From Achromobacter agilis (lineage in GTDB: Bacteria > Pseudomonadota > Gammaproteobacteria > Burkholderiales > Burkholderiaceae_B), in the NCBI RefSeq assembly GCF_900496965.1, contig NZ_UFQB01000027.1:26230-90229 (forward strand): a stretch of DNA of 64,000 bases. Reading direction: 5' to 3'. The position numbers and the translations under genes were made by a program. Position 1 is the stretch's first letter. Each line of letters begins with the position of its first letter. The notes under the pieces are model-generated. The model saw only the letters and a program-made list of their open reading frames with translations. It did no database searches and had not been told where the DNA came from. Of this stretch, positions 1 through 8,861 are shown one piece after another.

Positions 1-8
1 CTGTGCGC

Positions 9-33
9 AAGGGCGCGCCATTGGCGCGCCCTT
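9..33. terminator. Hairpin downstream of ppsR
   Basis: An 11-bp perfect inverted repeat (9-19 and 23-33, loop ATT) lies 8 bp beyond the ppsR stop codon. On the plus strand it is followed by a T-rich stretch; on the minus strand the U tract is poor. It could therefore end a plus-strand transcript entering from the left as well as ppsR. Confidence 0.5.
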
Positions 34-40
34 GTCGTTT

Positions 41-868
41 TCAGCCCCGGTCCAGGCCCACTTCCTGCAGCACGGTCGTTGCGATTTCCTCGATGGATTT
101 CGTCGTGCTCGACAGCCAGGAAATCCCTTCACGGCGCATCATGCGCTCGGCCTCGGCCACTTCGTAGCGGCATTGCTCCAGCTTGGCGTAGCGGCTATTG
201 GGGCGGCGTTCGTTACGGACCTCGGCCAGGCGCTCGGGCTGGATCGAGAGGCCGAACAGCTTGCCGCGGTGCGGGGCGATGGTCGACGGCAGGGTGCCGC
301 GCTCGAAATCGTCGGGCGTGAGCGGAAAATTGGCCGCCTTGATGGCGTATTGCATGGCCAGGTAGAGGCTGGTAGGTGTCTTGCCGCAGCGGGAGACGCC
401 CACGAGAATCACATCCGCCTGGTCCAGCTGGTTCACGAACTGGCCGTCGTCGTGCGCCAGGCTGAAGTTGATTGCATCGATCCGGTTGCGGTACTTTTCT
501 GAATTGGCCTGCATGTGCGAGCGGCCGATGGAGTGGCTGGATTTCAGCCCCAGCGCCTGCTCGATGTGGCTCACGAAGGTACCGAAGAGGTCCAGGAAAA
601 TACCGTTCGCCTGGCGAACACGGGCCAGCATATCGGGGTTGACCAACGTGCTGAAAACGATGGGCGGAACACCGGCCTCCAGGGCGCTGCGGTCGATCCG
701 CATGGCGACTTCCGCTGCTTTTTCCAGGGTGTCGACGAAGGGCAGCCGAACCGGCTTGAAATCGACTCCCTCGAACTGCGAAAGGACTGACTGGCTGAAG
801 GTTTCTGCGGTGATGCCGGTACTGTCGGAAACGATGTATACCGTGCGTACGATCGGGGTAGATGTCAT
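41..868 (-). CDS. ppsR: PEP synthase regulatory protein (bifunctional kinase/pyrophosphorylase)
   Basis: A DUF299-family protein of 275 aa, the normal length. The family phosphorylates PEP synthase on a Thr next to the catalytic His using ADP, and reverses this with phosphate, so it switches PEP synthase off and on. Visible motifs are the N-terminal VSDSTGITAET block (residues 13-23) and the P-loop-like GVSRCGKT (157-164). The gene is divergent from ppsA across about 180 bp, the standard arrangement for the regulator and its target. The start ATG at 868 is followed directly by a conserved N-terminus. The function is known for the family and the assignment is secure. Confidence 0.96.
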   Translation of the reverse strand: MTSTPIVRTVYIVSDSTGITAETFSQSVLSQFEGVDFKPVRLPFVDTLEKAAEVAMRIDRSALEAGVPPIVFSTLVNPDMLARVRQANGIFLDLFGTFVSHIEQALGLKSSHSIGRSHMQANSEKYRNRIDAINFSLAHDDGQFVNQLDQADVILVGVSRCGKTPTSLYLAMQYAIKAANFPLTPDDFERGTLPSTIAPHRGKLFGLSIQPERLAEVRNERRPNSRYAKLEQCRYEVAEAERMMRREGISWLSSTTKSIEEIATTVLQEVGLDRG

Positions 869-902
869 GTGTAAAAAATTCCAACCAGGCGGATGGCCGG
901 AC

Positions 903-935
903 GTACTCGACCGAGTACAATCAGGCCCCTATAAG
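903..935 (+). promoter_or_regulatory. Candidate ppsA promoter with overlapping palindromic operator
   Basis: GTACTCG-AC-CGAGTAC (903-918) is a perfect 7+7 palindrome with a 2-bp centre. It covers a possible -35 (TCGACC, 907-912), which stands 17 bp from a possible -10 TATAAG (930-935) reading towards ppsA. A protein bound here could block ppsA and perhaps also the divergent ppsR. The binding factor is unknown. The -35 is weak, so the promoter call is an inference. Confidence 0.45.
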
Positions 936-959
936 TCACCCCAAGGGCGGTCCAAGGCC

Positions 960-1019
960 AGTTTGGTCAGCGCGTAGATTTGGGGCTGTGATCCAGCTCC
1001 CTGACGCATTGACCAAACT
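960..1019 (+). promoter_or_regulatory. Long inverted repeat in the ppsA leader
   Basis: AGTTTGGTCA (960-969) and TGACCAAACT (1010-1019) are perfect 10-bp inverted copies separated by 40 bp. They lie between the candidate promoter and the ppsA start at 1051. They could pair in the 5' leader or act as paired protein sites. I see no match to a known riboswitch. Confidence 0.35.
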
Positions 1020-1050
1020 CGCTTTCATTCCATTGTAAAAGGTGACTTCA

Positions 1051-3417
1051 ATGTCGTATGTTGTTTTGTTCGAGCAGCTCCGCATGACGGACGTGGACTC
1101 GGTAGGAGGCAAGAACGCATCACTAGGCGAAATGATCAGCCAGCTGTCTGGCGCGGGAGTCCGCGTGCCGGGCGGCTTCGCCACGACCGCGGATGCCTTC
1201 CGCGACTTCCTGAAGGCCTCGGGCCTGGACAAGCGCATCGCTGAGCGCTTGAGCACGCTGAACCCCGAAGACGTTCGCGAGCTGGCCAACGCCGGTGCGC
1301 AGATCCGCCAATGGATCGTCGATGCGCCGTTCTCGGCCGAATTCGAATCGCAGATCCGCGACGCCTTCGCCAAGCTCGACGCCGACGGCAAGGGTTCGTT
1401 CGCCGTGCGTTCGTCCGCCACGGCCGAAGACCTGCCCGACGCCTCGTTCGCCGGCCAGCAGGAAACCTTCCTGAACGTGGTCGGCATCGACGACGTGCTG
1501 GACAAGATCCGCCACGTGTTTGCCTCGCTGTACAACGATCGCGCCATTTCCTATCGCGTGCACAAGGGCTATGCCCACGCCGACGTCGCCTTGTCGGCCG
1601 GCATCCAGCGCATGGTGCGTTCCGACAAGGGCAGCGCCGGCGTGATGTTCACCATCGACACCGAATCGGGCTTCCAGGACGTGGTGTTCATCACCTCGTC
1701 GTACGGCCTGGGCGAAACCGTGGTGCAGGGCGCCGTCAACCCCGACGAGTTCTACGTCTTCAAGCCGACGCTGGCCCAGGGCCATTTCGCGATCGTGGGC
1801 CGCCGCATCGGTTCCAAACTGATCAAGATGGAATTCGATCCGGAGCGTCCCGAAGGCCGCGCCGTGCGCACGGTGGACGTGCCCGTTTCCGAGCGCAATC
1901 GCTACTCGCTGACCGACGACGAGGTCAACGAACTGGCCCGCTATGCCGTCATCATCGAGAAGCACTACGGCCGTCCCATGGACATCGAATGGGGCCGCGA
2001 CGGCGTGGACGGCAAGATCTACATCCTGCAGGCGCGTCCGGAAACCGTGAAGTCGCAGCAGGGCGCCTCCGACGTGCAACAGCGCTACCGCCTGAAGGCC
2101 ACCGGCCATGTCGTGATCACCGGCCGCGCGATCGGCCAGAAAATCGGTTCGGGCCCCGTGCGCGTGGTCGGCGACATCTCCGACATGGACAAGGTCCAGC
2201 CGGGCGACGTGCTGGTCACCGACATGACGGACCCCAACTGGGAGCCCGTGATGAAGCGCGCTTCTGCGATCGTGACGAACCGCGGCGGCCGTACCTGCCA
2301 CGCGGCCATCATCGCGCGCGAGCTGGGCATTCCGGCGGTCGTGGGTTGCGGCAACGCCACCGACGTGCTGAAGGAAGGCCAGGCCGTGACCGTGTCCTGC
2401 GCCGAGGGCGACGAAGGCCGCATCTATGACGGCCTGATCGAAACCGAGGTCGAGGAAGTGCGCCGCGGCGAGATGCCCGCCATCGATCTGAAGATCATGA
2501 TGAACGTGGGCAATCCGCAACTGGCGTTCGACTTCGCCCAGATCCCGAACGGCGGCGTCGGCCTGGCGCGCCTGGAATTCATCATCAACAACAACATCGG
2601 CATCCACCCGAAGGCGGTGCTGGATTATCCGAATGTCGACGGCGAACTGAAGAAGGCCGTGGAATCGGCGGCCCGCGGGCACGCCAGCCCGCGCGCGTTC
2701 TTCGTCGAGAAGATGGCCGAAGGCGTGGCCACCATCGCCGCCGCCTTCTATCCCAAGCCCGTCATCGTGCGCATGTCGGACTTCAAGTCCAACGAGTACC
2801 GCAAGCTGGTCGGCGGTTCGCGCTACGAGCCCGAGGAAGAGAACCCCATGCTGGGCTTCCGCGGCGCGTCGCGCTACATTGCCGAGGACTTCGCCGAGTG
2901 CTTCCGCATGGAGTGCGAGGCGCTGAAGAAAGTGCGCGACGACATGGGCCTGACCAACGTCGAGATCATGGTGCCCTTCGTGCGCACCCTCGGCCAGGCC
3001 GAGAAGGTGGTGAACCTGTTGGCCAAGCACGGCCTCGCCCGCGGCGAGAACGGCCTGAAGCTCATCATGATGTGCGAAGTGCCGTCCAACGCCATCCTGG
3101 CCGACGAGTTCCTGCAGTACTTCGACGGCTTCTCCATTGGCTCGAACGACATGACCCAGCTGACGCTGGGCCTGGACCGCGATTCCGGCATGGAACTGCT
3201 GGCCGCCGACTTCGACGAGCGCGACGAGGCCGTGAAGTTCATGCTGCGCCGCGCGATCAAGGCTTGCCTGGCCGCCAACAAGTACGTGGGCATCTGCGGC
3301 CAAGGCCCCAGCGATCACCCGGACTTCGCGCAGTGGCTGAAGGACGAGGGCATTCTGTCGATGTCGCTTAACCCGGACACGGTTGTCGATACCTGGCAGC
3401 GCCTGGCCAAGAACTGA
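1051..3417 (+). CDS. ppsA: Phosphoenolpyruvate synthase
   Basis: PpsA converts pyruvate, ATP and water to PEP, AMP and phosphate, and is needed for gluconeogenesis from three-carbon substrates. The 788-aa product matches the family length. Domains in order are an N-terminal ATP-grasp ([10 protein letters not shown] and [17 protein letters not shown]), a central swivelling phosphohistidine domain with GGRTCHAAI (catalytic His417), and a C-terminal PEP/pyruvate barrel ([18 protein letters not shown]). The Thr at 415, two residues before the His, is the expected PpsR target. I chose the ATG at 1051 because AAAAGGTGA ends 5-6 bases upstream; a GTG at 1042 is in frame but lies inside that ribosome binding site. 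A strong terminator follows. Confidence 0.97.
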   Translation: MSYVVLFEQLRMTDVDSVGGKNASLGEMISQLSGAGVRVPGGFATTADAFRDFLKASGLDKRIAERLSTLNPEDVRELANAGAQIRQWIVDAPFSAEFESQIRDAFAKLDADGKGSFAVRSSATAEDLPDASFAGQQETFLNVVGIDDVLDKIRHVFASLYNDRAISYRVHKGYAHADVALSAGIQRMVRSDKGSAGVMFTIDTESGFQDVVFITSSYGLGETVVQGAVNPDEFYVFKPTLAQGHFAIVGRRIGSKLIKMEFDPERPEGRAVRTVDVPVSERNRYSLTDDEVNELARYAVIIEKHYGRPMDIEWGRDGVDGKIYILQARPETVKSQQGASDVQQRYRLKATGHVVITGRAIGQKIGSGPVRVVGDISDMDKVQPGDVLVTDMTDPNWEPVMKRASAIVTNRGGRTCHAAIIARELGIPAVVGCGNATDVLKEGQAVTVSCAEGDEGRIYDGLIETEVEEVRRGEMPAIDLKIMMNVGNPQLAFDFAQIPNGGVGLARLEFIINNNIGIHPKAVLDYPNVDGELKKAVESAARGHASPRAFFVEKMAEGVATIAAAFYPKPVIVRMSDFKSNEYRKLVGGSRYEPEEENPMLGFRGASRYIAEDFAECFRMECEALKKVRDDMGLTNVEIMVPFVRTLGQAEKVVNLLAKHGLARGENGLKLIMMCEVPSNAILADEFLQYFDGFSIGSNDMTQLTLGLDRDSGMELLAADFDERDEAVKFMLRRAIKACLAANKYVGICGQGPSDHPDFAQWLKDEGILSMSLNPDTVVDTWQRLAKN

Positions 3418-3437
3418 TCGGGTTCCCGATCTGAAAG

Positions 3438-3469
3438 ACCCCGCGTCCGGGAGGGCGCGGGGTTTTTTT
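3438..3469 (+). terminator. Rho-independent terminator of ppsA
   Basis: ACCCCGCG (3438-3445) pairs with CGCGGGGT (3456-3463) and is followed by seven T residues (3463-3469), starting 20 bp after the ppsA stop codon. Confidence 0.93.
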
Positions 3470-3472
3470 GTT

Positions 3473-3615
3473 GGGTGTCAGACACCCGGGCAGGCCAATC
3501 TTGTATGCGCGGGCGTCTCGTAGGGGTGTCAGACACAAGCGCCATACACCCGGTGTCTGACACCCGTACGAGATTGCCGGCCGGCTGACGCCGGCCTGCC
3601 CGGGTGTCTGACACC
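3473..3615. repeat. Cluster of four GGTGTCAGACACC palindromes arranged as a large inverted repeat
   Basis: Copies lie at 3473-3487, 3525-3536 (missing the last base), 3552-3564 and 3603-3615. The first two and last two copies carry related flanks in opposite orientation: CACCCGGGCAGGCC after the first is mirrored by GGCCTGCCCGGGTG before the fourth, and CAATCTTGTATG is roughly mirrored by CGTACGAGATTG. The whole 140 bp is therefore an imperfect palindrome lying between the ppsA terminator and the 3' end of the ada-like gene. I recall similar palindromes as dispersed in Bordetella-type genomes but could not verify this here. Confidence 0.8.
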
Positions 3616-3633
3616 TCTCGAGCCAACAATCCG

Positions 3634-4479
3634 CTACGCCGCCAACGCCTCCCGCGCAATCAATTCCCGCTTGCGGTCGATGCCCCAGCGGTAGCCGGCC
3701 AGGGAGCCGTCGGTGCGCACCACGCGGTGGCAGGGGATGGCCAGGGCGATGTTGTTGGTGGCGCAGGCGCGCGCCACGGCGCGCACGGCCCGGGGCGAGC
3801 CGATGCGTTCGGCGATATCGGTATAGGTGGCCGTCTCGCCCACGGGGATCTCGCGCAGCGCTTCCCAGACGCGGCGCTGGAAGGCGGTGCCGCGCACGTC
3901 CAGGGGCAGGTCCAGACCCCGCGAAGGATCTTCGACGAAGCCCACCACGGAGGCCACCCAGCTTTCGAATTGCGCGTCGGCGCCGATCAGGCGCGCCGCC
4001 TTGAAGCGGTCCTGCAGGTCGCGGACGAGCTGCTCCGGGTCTTCGTGCAGAGCGATCTCGCAGATGCCGGTATCGCTGGCGGCCACCAGCAGGGCGCCCA
4101 GCGAGCATTGGGCGACCGCGAAGCGGATGTCCACGCCCGCGCCGTTCTTGCGGAAGGCGGTGGGCGTCATGCCCAGGATGGCGGGTGCGGCTTCGTAGAA
4201 GCGTCCGCTGGAATTGAAGCCGGCGTCGTACATGGCGTCGGTGACGCTGGCGCTTTGCTCCAGGCGCTGGCGCGCGCGGTTGGCGCGCAAGGCAGTGGCA
4301 TAGGCCTTGGGGGTGACGCCCGTGGCCGCCTTGAAGACGCGATGGAAATGAAACCGGCTCATGCCGGCCTGCTCGGCCAGCGTGGCCAGGTCTGGCGGCT
4401 GCTCGGACTCCAGCGCGCGGCAGGCGCGCTCGACGGCGGCGGCGTGCTGTTTGCTCAAAGAGGCGGCGGCGTGGTTCAT
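3634..4479 (-). CDS. Ada-like AraC regulator / O6-methylguanine-DNA methyltransferase
   Basis: The 281-aa product joins an AraC-type helix-turn-helix (about residues 20-110, with GMSRFHFHRVFK and the second helix before GMTPTAFR) to a methyltransferase N-domain (115-190) and a catalytic DNA-methyltransferase domain (195-278). The acceptor motif is PCHRV with Cys250. E. coli Ada has a further N-terminal zinc domain with four Cys that senses methylphosphotriesters. That domain is absent here, so this should repair O6-alkylguanine, but methylation sensing must differ from the Ada switch. The ATG at 4479 has AGGAG 7 bases upstream; the open frame extends further 5' but without family similarity. 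Confidence 0.92.
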   Translation of the reverse strand: MNHAAASLSKQHAAAVERACRALESEQPPDLATLAEQAGMSRFHFHRVFKAATGVTPKAYATALRANRARQRLEQSASVTDAMYDAGFNSSGRFYEAAPAILGMTPTAFRKNGAGVDIRFAVAQCSLGALLVAASDTGICEIALHEDPEQLVRDLQDRFKAARLIGADAQFESWVASVVGFVEDPSRGLDLPLDVRGTAFQRRVWEALREIPVGETATYTDIAERIGSPRAVRAVARACATNNIALAIPCHRVVRTDGSLAGYRWGIDRKRELIAREALAA

Positions 4480-4582
4480 AAGGGACTCCTGACGGTGCGC
4501 GGACTCTGCGCTTGACCGTATCGTCTCAAGGCCAGCCGTCTGCTGCACTCCGGTTGTTGCGCGGGCCAGGGCCGGAACCGGC

Positions 4583-5320
4583 CTAGGCGGAAGCGTAGGT
4601 GTCCAGGAAGCGGCGCAGCAGGCCACCCGCCACGGGCGTGGCGCGCACGTTGGCGGACAGGCCCGGCACGTCCAGGTTTTCTGCGGCGTAGCGGCGCCCG
4701 AAACGCTCGAGGTGGGCACGGATGAAGTCGGGGCCGAATTCAGGGTGGAACTGGGTGGAGAATACGTTGCGGCCGATCCGGATCATCTGGTGTTCGTCCA
4801 GATCCGACCGGGCCAGCACGGCGGAGCCGGGGGGCGGCTGCAGCACGGTCTGCGCATGCAGCATCTGGGCCGGGAAGGTGGGCGGAAGGCCCGCCAGCAG
4901 CCTGTCGCCGGCGGCGGGCGGCAGCAATTCCACCGTTTGCGTGCCGACTTCGCGGCCGGCGGGGTTATAGCCCACCTTGCCGCCCAGGGCATAGGCCAGC
5001 AACTGGTGGCCGTAGCAGACGCCGAACATGGGCAACTCCGCAGCGGCGGCTTCGCGCAGCCAGGCGGCGGTGTGTTCGCTCCAGGGCTCCTTGTCGGTGA
5101 CCATCGCGGGAGAACCCGTGATCAGCGCGGCGCGATAGCTGGCCGGCGGCCGCGGCCGGTGGCCTTCGTGCACGGCCACGATTTCCATGGCGTCGGGCGT
5201 CAGGCCCGCGGCCTGGGCAAGCTGGTCGGCATAGCCGCCGAACTGGCTTTTGAGCGTATCGTCCGGATCGCCGGTGTGCAGGATCAGGACGGGAAGGGCG
5301 GAAGGAATTGCAGCGGTCAT
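4583..5320 (-). CDS. Class I glutamine amidotransferase-like protein
   Basis: This stand-alone GATase-1 domain of 245 aa resembles the GMP synthase glutaminase half. The nucleophile elbow is GVCYGHQ (Cys102) and the His/Glu pair is in FHPEFG (His192, Glu194), so the triad is complete. No synthetase domain or partner is adjacent, so the acceptor of the ammonia is unknown. Proteins of this type are often annotated GuaA-like or YbiB-like with no established reaction. The start is uncertain: ATG at 5320 begins the conserved region, while a GTG at 5371 is also in frame; neither has a strong ribosome binding site. Confidence 0.85.
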   Translation of the reverse strand: MTAAIPSALPVLILHTGDPDDTLKSQFGGYADQLAQAAGLTPDAMEIVAVHEGHRPRPPASYRAALITGSPAMVTDKEPWSEHTAAWLREAAAAELPMFGVCYGHQLLAYALGGKVGYNPAGREVGTQTVELLPPAAGDRLLAGLPPTFPAQMLHAQTVLQPPPGSAVLARSDLDEHQMIRIGRNVFSTQFHPEFGPDFIRAHLERFGRRYAAENLDVPGLSANVRATPVAGGLLRRFLDTYASA

Positions 5321-5489
5321 TGGGGGCTTTGCGTAAATAGGTACGGGCGCCGGGTCCTGATGGATCGCCACCGCCAGCGCACATCATAATCCAGCGCTAT
5401 TGTCCTTGAAGCACAACGTCTTTACCGTTCCGTCCCGGAAATACGTACAATCCGGCACAGGAACTCATCCTTTCGGGCGAACGAAGACT

Positions 5490-5924
5490 ATGTGGATATG
5501 GCTGGGACTGGCCGCGCTGGCCCTGATCGGCGAATTGGCGACGGGAACGTTCTATTTGCTGCTGGTGGCCCTGGGGCTTGCGGCAGGGGGCGTGGCCGCA
5601 TGGTTCGGCGCCGGCCTCGAGTGGGAACTCGTGGCTTGCGGCGTGGTGCTGCTGCTGGGCCTGCTTATCCTGCGCAAGACCTGTGTCCTGAAAAAGCGCG
5701 AGGTCGACTCGGCCAGCAATGCAGACGTCAACCTGGACATCGGCCAGACCGTCTCGGTCGAGGCCTGGTCCGAGAACGGCACGGCGCGCGTCTGGTACCG
5801 CGGGGCGCACTGGCAGGCCGAGCTGGCCCAGGGGCAGGCGCCGCAGGCCGGCGAACAGACCATTACCGAAATGCGCGGCTCGATCCTGGTGCTGACCCCC
5901 AAGGGCACGCCCGGATCGGCATGA
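5490..5924 (+). CDS. NfeD-family inner membrane protein
   Basis: A 144-aa short NfeD (YbbK-like) protein. Hydrophobic segments fill about residues 1-65 (three or four helices), followed by a charged linker and a C-terminal OB-fold-like domain with GQTVSVEAWSENGTARVWYRG. Short NfeD proteins are almost always encoded next to an SPFH/stomatin protein, and one follows 97 bp downstream. They probably work together in membrane microdomains. The start ATG at 5490 is chosen because the first helix (MWIWLGLAALALIGEL) begins there; upstream in-frame residues are not family-like. Confidence 0.88.
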   Translation: MWIWLGLAALALIGELATGTFYLLLVALGLAAGGVAAWFGAGLEWELVACGVVLLLGLLILRKTCVLKKREVDSASNADVNLDIGQTVSVEAWSENGTARVWYRGAHWQAELAQGQAPQAGEQTITEMRGSILVLTPKGTPGSA

Positions 5925-6021
5925 GCAGCGCCGGTCCGCCGCAGGCGAGGCCGGCAGCAGGCGCCGAGGCCGTCCGGGCAGGCTCTGCGAACGTACTTAC
6001 CAGAAGGAGAGGCTCCGAATC

Positions 6022-6948
6022 ATGATCGATACTTCCACCATCGTCCTGCTCGTCGTCGTCGCGCTGGCGATACTGATCGTCATCAGGGCGATCGCCATCG
6101 TGCCCCAGCAGCATGCCTGGGTGGTCGAGCGCCTGGGCAAGTTCGACCGGGTCCTGTCGCCGGGCGCGGGTTTCGTCATCCCGTTCATCGAGCGCGTGTC
6201 GTACAAGCATTCGCTCAAGGAAATCCCGCTGGACGTGCCCAGCCAGGTCTGCATCACGCGCGACAACACGCAGCTGCAGGTGGACGGCGTGCTGTACTTC
6301 CAGGTCACGGATCCGATGCGCGCCTCCTACGGTTCGTCGAATTACATCTCGGCCATCACGCAGCTCGCCCAGACGACGCTGCGCTCCGTCATCGGCAAGA
6401 TGGAGCTGGACCGCACGTTCGAAGAGCGCGATTCGATCAACAGCAACATCGTGTCGTCGCTGGACGAGGCCGCGCTGAATTGGGGCGTGAAGGTCCTGCG
6501 CTACGAAATCAAGGACTTGACACCGCCCAATGAGATCCTGCGTTCGATGCAGGCGCAGATCACCGCCGAACGGGAAAAGCGCGCACTGATCGCGGCATCC
6601 GAAGGCCGCCGCCAGGAACAGATCAACATCGCCACGGGCGAACGCGAAGCCGCGATCGCCCGTTCGGAAGGCGAGAAGCAGGCGCAGATCAACCAGGCCC
6701 AGGGCGAGGCCGCGGCGGTGCTCGCGATCGCCGAGGCCACCGCCAAGGCCATTACGCAAGTCGCCGACGCGGTGCGCCAGCCGGGCGGCATGGAAGCCGT
6801 GAACCTCAAGGTGGCCGAGCGCTACGTCGAGGCGTTCGGCAACGTGGCCAAGGAAGGCAATACGCTGATCCTGCCGGCCAACCTGGCGGATGTGGGCGGC
6901 ATGATCGCCTCCGCCATGACCATCGTGAAGTCCACCCGGAACAGCTGA
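6022..6948 (+). CDS. qmcA: SPFH/Band 7 (stomatin-like) membrane protein
   Basis: The 308-aa product has one N-terminal transmembrane helix (about residues 4-24), an SPFH domain (about 25-180, with VPQQHAWVVERLGKFDRVL and DVPSQVCITRDNTQLQVDG), and a coiled-coil rich in Ala, Glu and Gln (about 185-250). It matches QmcA/stomatin-like proteins, which oligomerise in the membrane and act with NfeD partners, sometimes as scaffolds for FtsH. GAAGGAGAGG just upstream supports the ATG at 6022. The role in this organism is inferred from the family. Confidence 0.92.
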   Translation: MIDTSTIVLLVVVALAILIVIRAIAIVPQQHAWVVERLGKFDRVLSPGAGFVIPFIERVSYKHSLKEIPLDVPSQVCITRDNTQLQVDGVLYFQVTDPMRASYGSSNYISAITQLAQTTLRSVIGKMELDRTFEERDSINSNIVSSLDEAALNWGVKVLRYEIKDLTPPNEILRSMQAQITAEREKRALIAASEGRRQEQINIATGEREAAIARSEGEKQAQINQAQGEAAAVLAIAEATAKAITQVADAVRQPGGMEAVNLKVAERYVEAFGNVAKEGNTLILPANLADVGGMIASAMTIVKSTRNS

Positions 6949-6974
6949 CAATCGCGCCCGCGGGCGCCCGGACG

Positions 6975-8162
6975 ATGATCGCTCCCGTTAACTTGCTCTT
7001 GGTGGCAGCGCTGGCGGGAGTGCTTGCGCTGTGCGTGCTCGGGTCGCTGGCCCGCAGCGGCATGGCGGGCATCAAAGAAGCGATTTGCGCCAATCTGCTG
7101 ACGCTGCTGGCATTCGGCGCCTTCGCGTTCCAGGCCACCGGCGCGCCTCTGTTCCTGTCGGTGATCCTGGCCAATACGGCGGTTGCGCTGGCCCTGTGCG
7201 CGTACTACGCAGGCCTGTGCAGGTTGGTCGGCCGGCCCGTGCCCCGGCATTTCATGGCGCTGGCCTCGGGGGCGACGCTGCTGGTGCTGGCCGCCTATAC
7301 GTATATCGAGCCCCGGATCGGGGCCCGCATGGTGGCGATGTCGGCGCTGATGACCGGCTTCATGCTGGCGATCGCCGTGACCGTGGGGCATGGCATGCCG
7401 ATGAACCGGTCGCGCTATAGCTACCATTTCGTCCGCGTGGTGGCGTTCGTGTCGGCCGTGGTCTGCGCCGCGCGCGCCGTGGTCTACCTGCTCGGTATCG
7501 CGGCGCCGCAGGCGCTGCTGCTGCCTACTGCCTGGAATATCGCGTTCATGACGCTGGGCGTGCTGACCATGCCCTGCCTGACCCTGGGCACCATCATGAT
7601 CATCCACGACCGCATGCTGGCGGATCGCGAGCAAGAGGCGAATACGGATTTCCTGACCGGCCTGATGTCGCGCAAGGCGTGGTGGCTGCAGGCCGAACGC
7701 TATTGCGCGCAGGCGCTGCGCACGCGGCGGCCGCTGGCGATGCTATTGCTGGATATCGACCATTTCAAGCGCATCAACGATACCCATGGGCATGCCGCGG
7801 GGGACGCCGTGCTGCGCCATTTCGGCCTGCTGGCCACCGCCACGCTGCGCACCGGCGACCACGTGGGCCGCGTGGGCGGAGAGGAGTTCGCCGTGCTGTT
7901 TCCCGACTTGCGCAGCGATGCGGTCATGGAGGTGGCCGGCCGGCTGCTGGATTCGGTGCGGCGCACGCCGTGTTCACACGGCGGCAGCACCATTTCGTAT
8001 ACGTTCAGCGCCGGGGTGGCCAACTGGATACCCGGCGAGAGCCTGCAGGCGTTTTTCGAGCGGGCCGACCGCAAGCTCTATACGGCGAAGGCCAGGGGGC
8101 GCAACGGGATCGTCGGGCCGGGCGGGGATGCCGACCGCCAATTGCTCCCGACGGCCGCCTGA
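6975..8162 (+). CDS. Membrane-anchored diguanylate cyclase (GGDEF)
   Basis: The 395-aa product has about six or seven hydrophobic helices in residues 1-205, then a GGDEF domain (about 215-380). The active site is GGEEF, so the cyclase should make cyclic-di-GMP from two GTP. RTGD lies exactly five residues before GGEEF, the position of the RxxD inhibitory site, so product inhibition is expected. DIDHFKRINDTHGHAAGD is intact. No PAS or EAL domain is seen. It starts 26 bp after the SPFH gene and may be co-transcribed with it, suggesting a link to membrane organisation. Its stop is one base from the smpB stop, which converges from the other strand. Confidence 0.93.
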   Translation: MIAPVNLLLVAALAGVLALCVLGSLARSGMAGIKEAICANLLTLLAFGAFAFQATGAPLFLSVILANTAVALALCAYYAGLCRLVGRPVPRHFMALASGATLLVLAAYTYIEPRIGARMVAMSALMTGFMLAIAVTVGHGMPMNRSRYSYHFVRVVAFVSAVVCAARAVVYLLGIAAPQALLLPTAWNIAFMTLGVLTMPCLTLGTIMIIHDRMLADREQEANTDFLTGLMSRKAWWLQAERYCAQALRTRRPLAMLLLDIDHFKRINDTHGHAAGDAVLRHFGLLATATLRTGDHVGRVGGEEFAVLFPDLRSDAVMEVAGRLLDSVRRTPCSHGGSTISYTFSAGVANWIPGESLQAFFERADRKLYTAKARGRNGIVGPGGDADRQLLPTAA

Positions 8163-8163
8163 A

Positions 8164-8637
8164 TCAGTCGTCCTTGCTCCGGCGCGGGGCGCGGGTGTCG
8201 TGCTTCATCATGCGCTCTTTCTCGCGCTGCCAGTCTTTTTCGCGCGAGGTGTCGCGTTTGTCGTACAGCTTCTTGCCGCGGCCCAGCGCGAAGTCCAGCT
8301 TGATGCGCCCGTTCTTGTAGTGCAGGTTGAGCGGCACCAGCGTATAGCCGCGCTGTTCGACCTTGCCGATGAGCTTGCTGATTTCCTCGGCCTTGAGCAG
8401 CAGCTTGCGCGTGCGCATGGCATCGGGGTGGATGTGCGTGGAGGCCGTGGGCAGGGGGCTGACGTGCATGCCCAGGAGGTAGAGTTCGCCATCGCGCACG
8501 ATGACGTAGCTTTCCTTGAGCTGTACGCGGCCATCGCGGATCGCCTTGACTTCCCAGCCTTGCAGCACCAGGCCGGCCTCGTAGCGGTCTTCGATGAAAT
8601 AGTCGTGCGTGGCCTTGCGGTTGTCGATAATGCTCAT
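8164..8637 (-). CDS. smpB: SsrA-binding protein (trans-translation)
   Basis: SmpB binds tmRNA and is required for rescue of stalled ribosomes. The 157-aa product has the family length and motifs: an N-terminal [26 protein letters not shown] block, [14 protein letters not shown], and the basic C-terminal tail [19 protein letters not shown] that enters the mRNA channel. The ATG at 8637 is chosen because family similarity begins there; the open frame runs 29 codons further upstream. The tmRNA gene itself is not in the window. It is divergent from ratA, a very common arrangement. Confidence 0.97.
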   Translation of the reverse strand: MSIIDNRKATHDYFIEDRYEAGLVLQGWEVKAIRDGRVQLKESYVIVRDGELYLLGMHVSPLPTASTHIHPDAMRTRKLLLKAEEISKLIGKVEQRGYTLVPLNLHYKNGRIKLDFALGRGKKLYDKRDTSREKDWQREKERMMKHDTRAPRRSKDD

Positions 8638-8704
8638 AAAGCCTGTTTTGTACGTGTCGTCGGAGCCCGCCGCCGGTTGGTTTTGGGACGGGCTTCTGAG
8701 TTCA

Positions 8705-8820
8705 TGCTGCGTAGCCGCCTGCATGGGCCTCTACTCGGGGCCGCGCGGATCCGGCTTCGCCGGTCCGCCAGCGGCGCCCCTTGAGGGGGAAGCGCGCAGC
8801 GCTTCGGGGGCGGGACATAC
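8705..8820. repeat. GC-rich intergenic repeat-like block between smpB and ratA
   Basis: The 224-bp smpB/ratA intergenic region contains short hairpins, for example GGATCCGGCTTCGCCGGTCC, GCCCCTTGAGGGG, and GCGCAGCGCTTCGGGGGC. The composition is like the other intergenic repeats of this window but I could not align it with them. ratA's own promoter probably lies between here and 8861. Confidence 0.35.
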
Positions 8821-8861
8821 CCTTGGTAAAATCCTGCCATTCTAGCCATTTGCGATAGCCG

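Noticed and set aside
1123..3318. 731-codon minus-strand frame opposite ppsA
   Set aside because: His/Ala/Gly-rich shadow of a high-GC gene with all PpsA motifs on the other strand.
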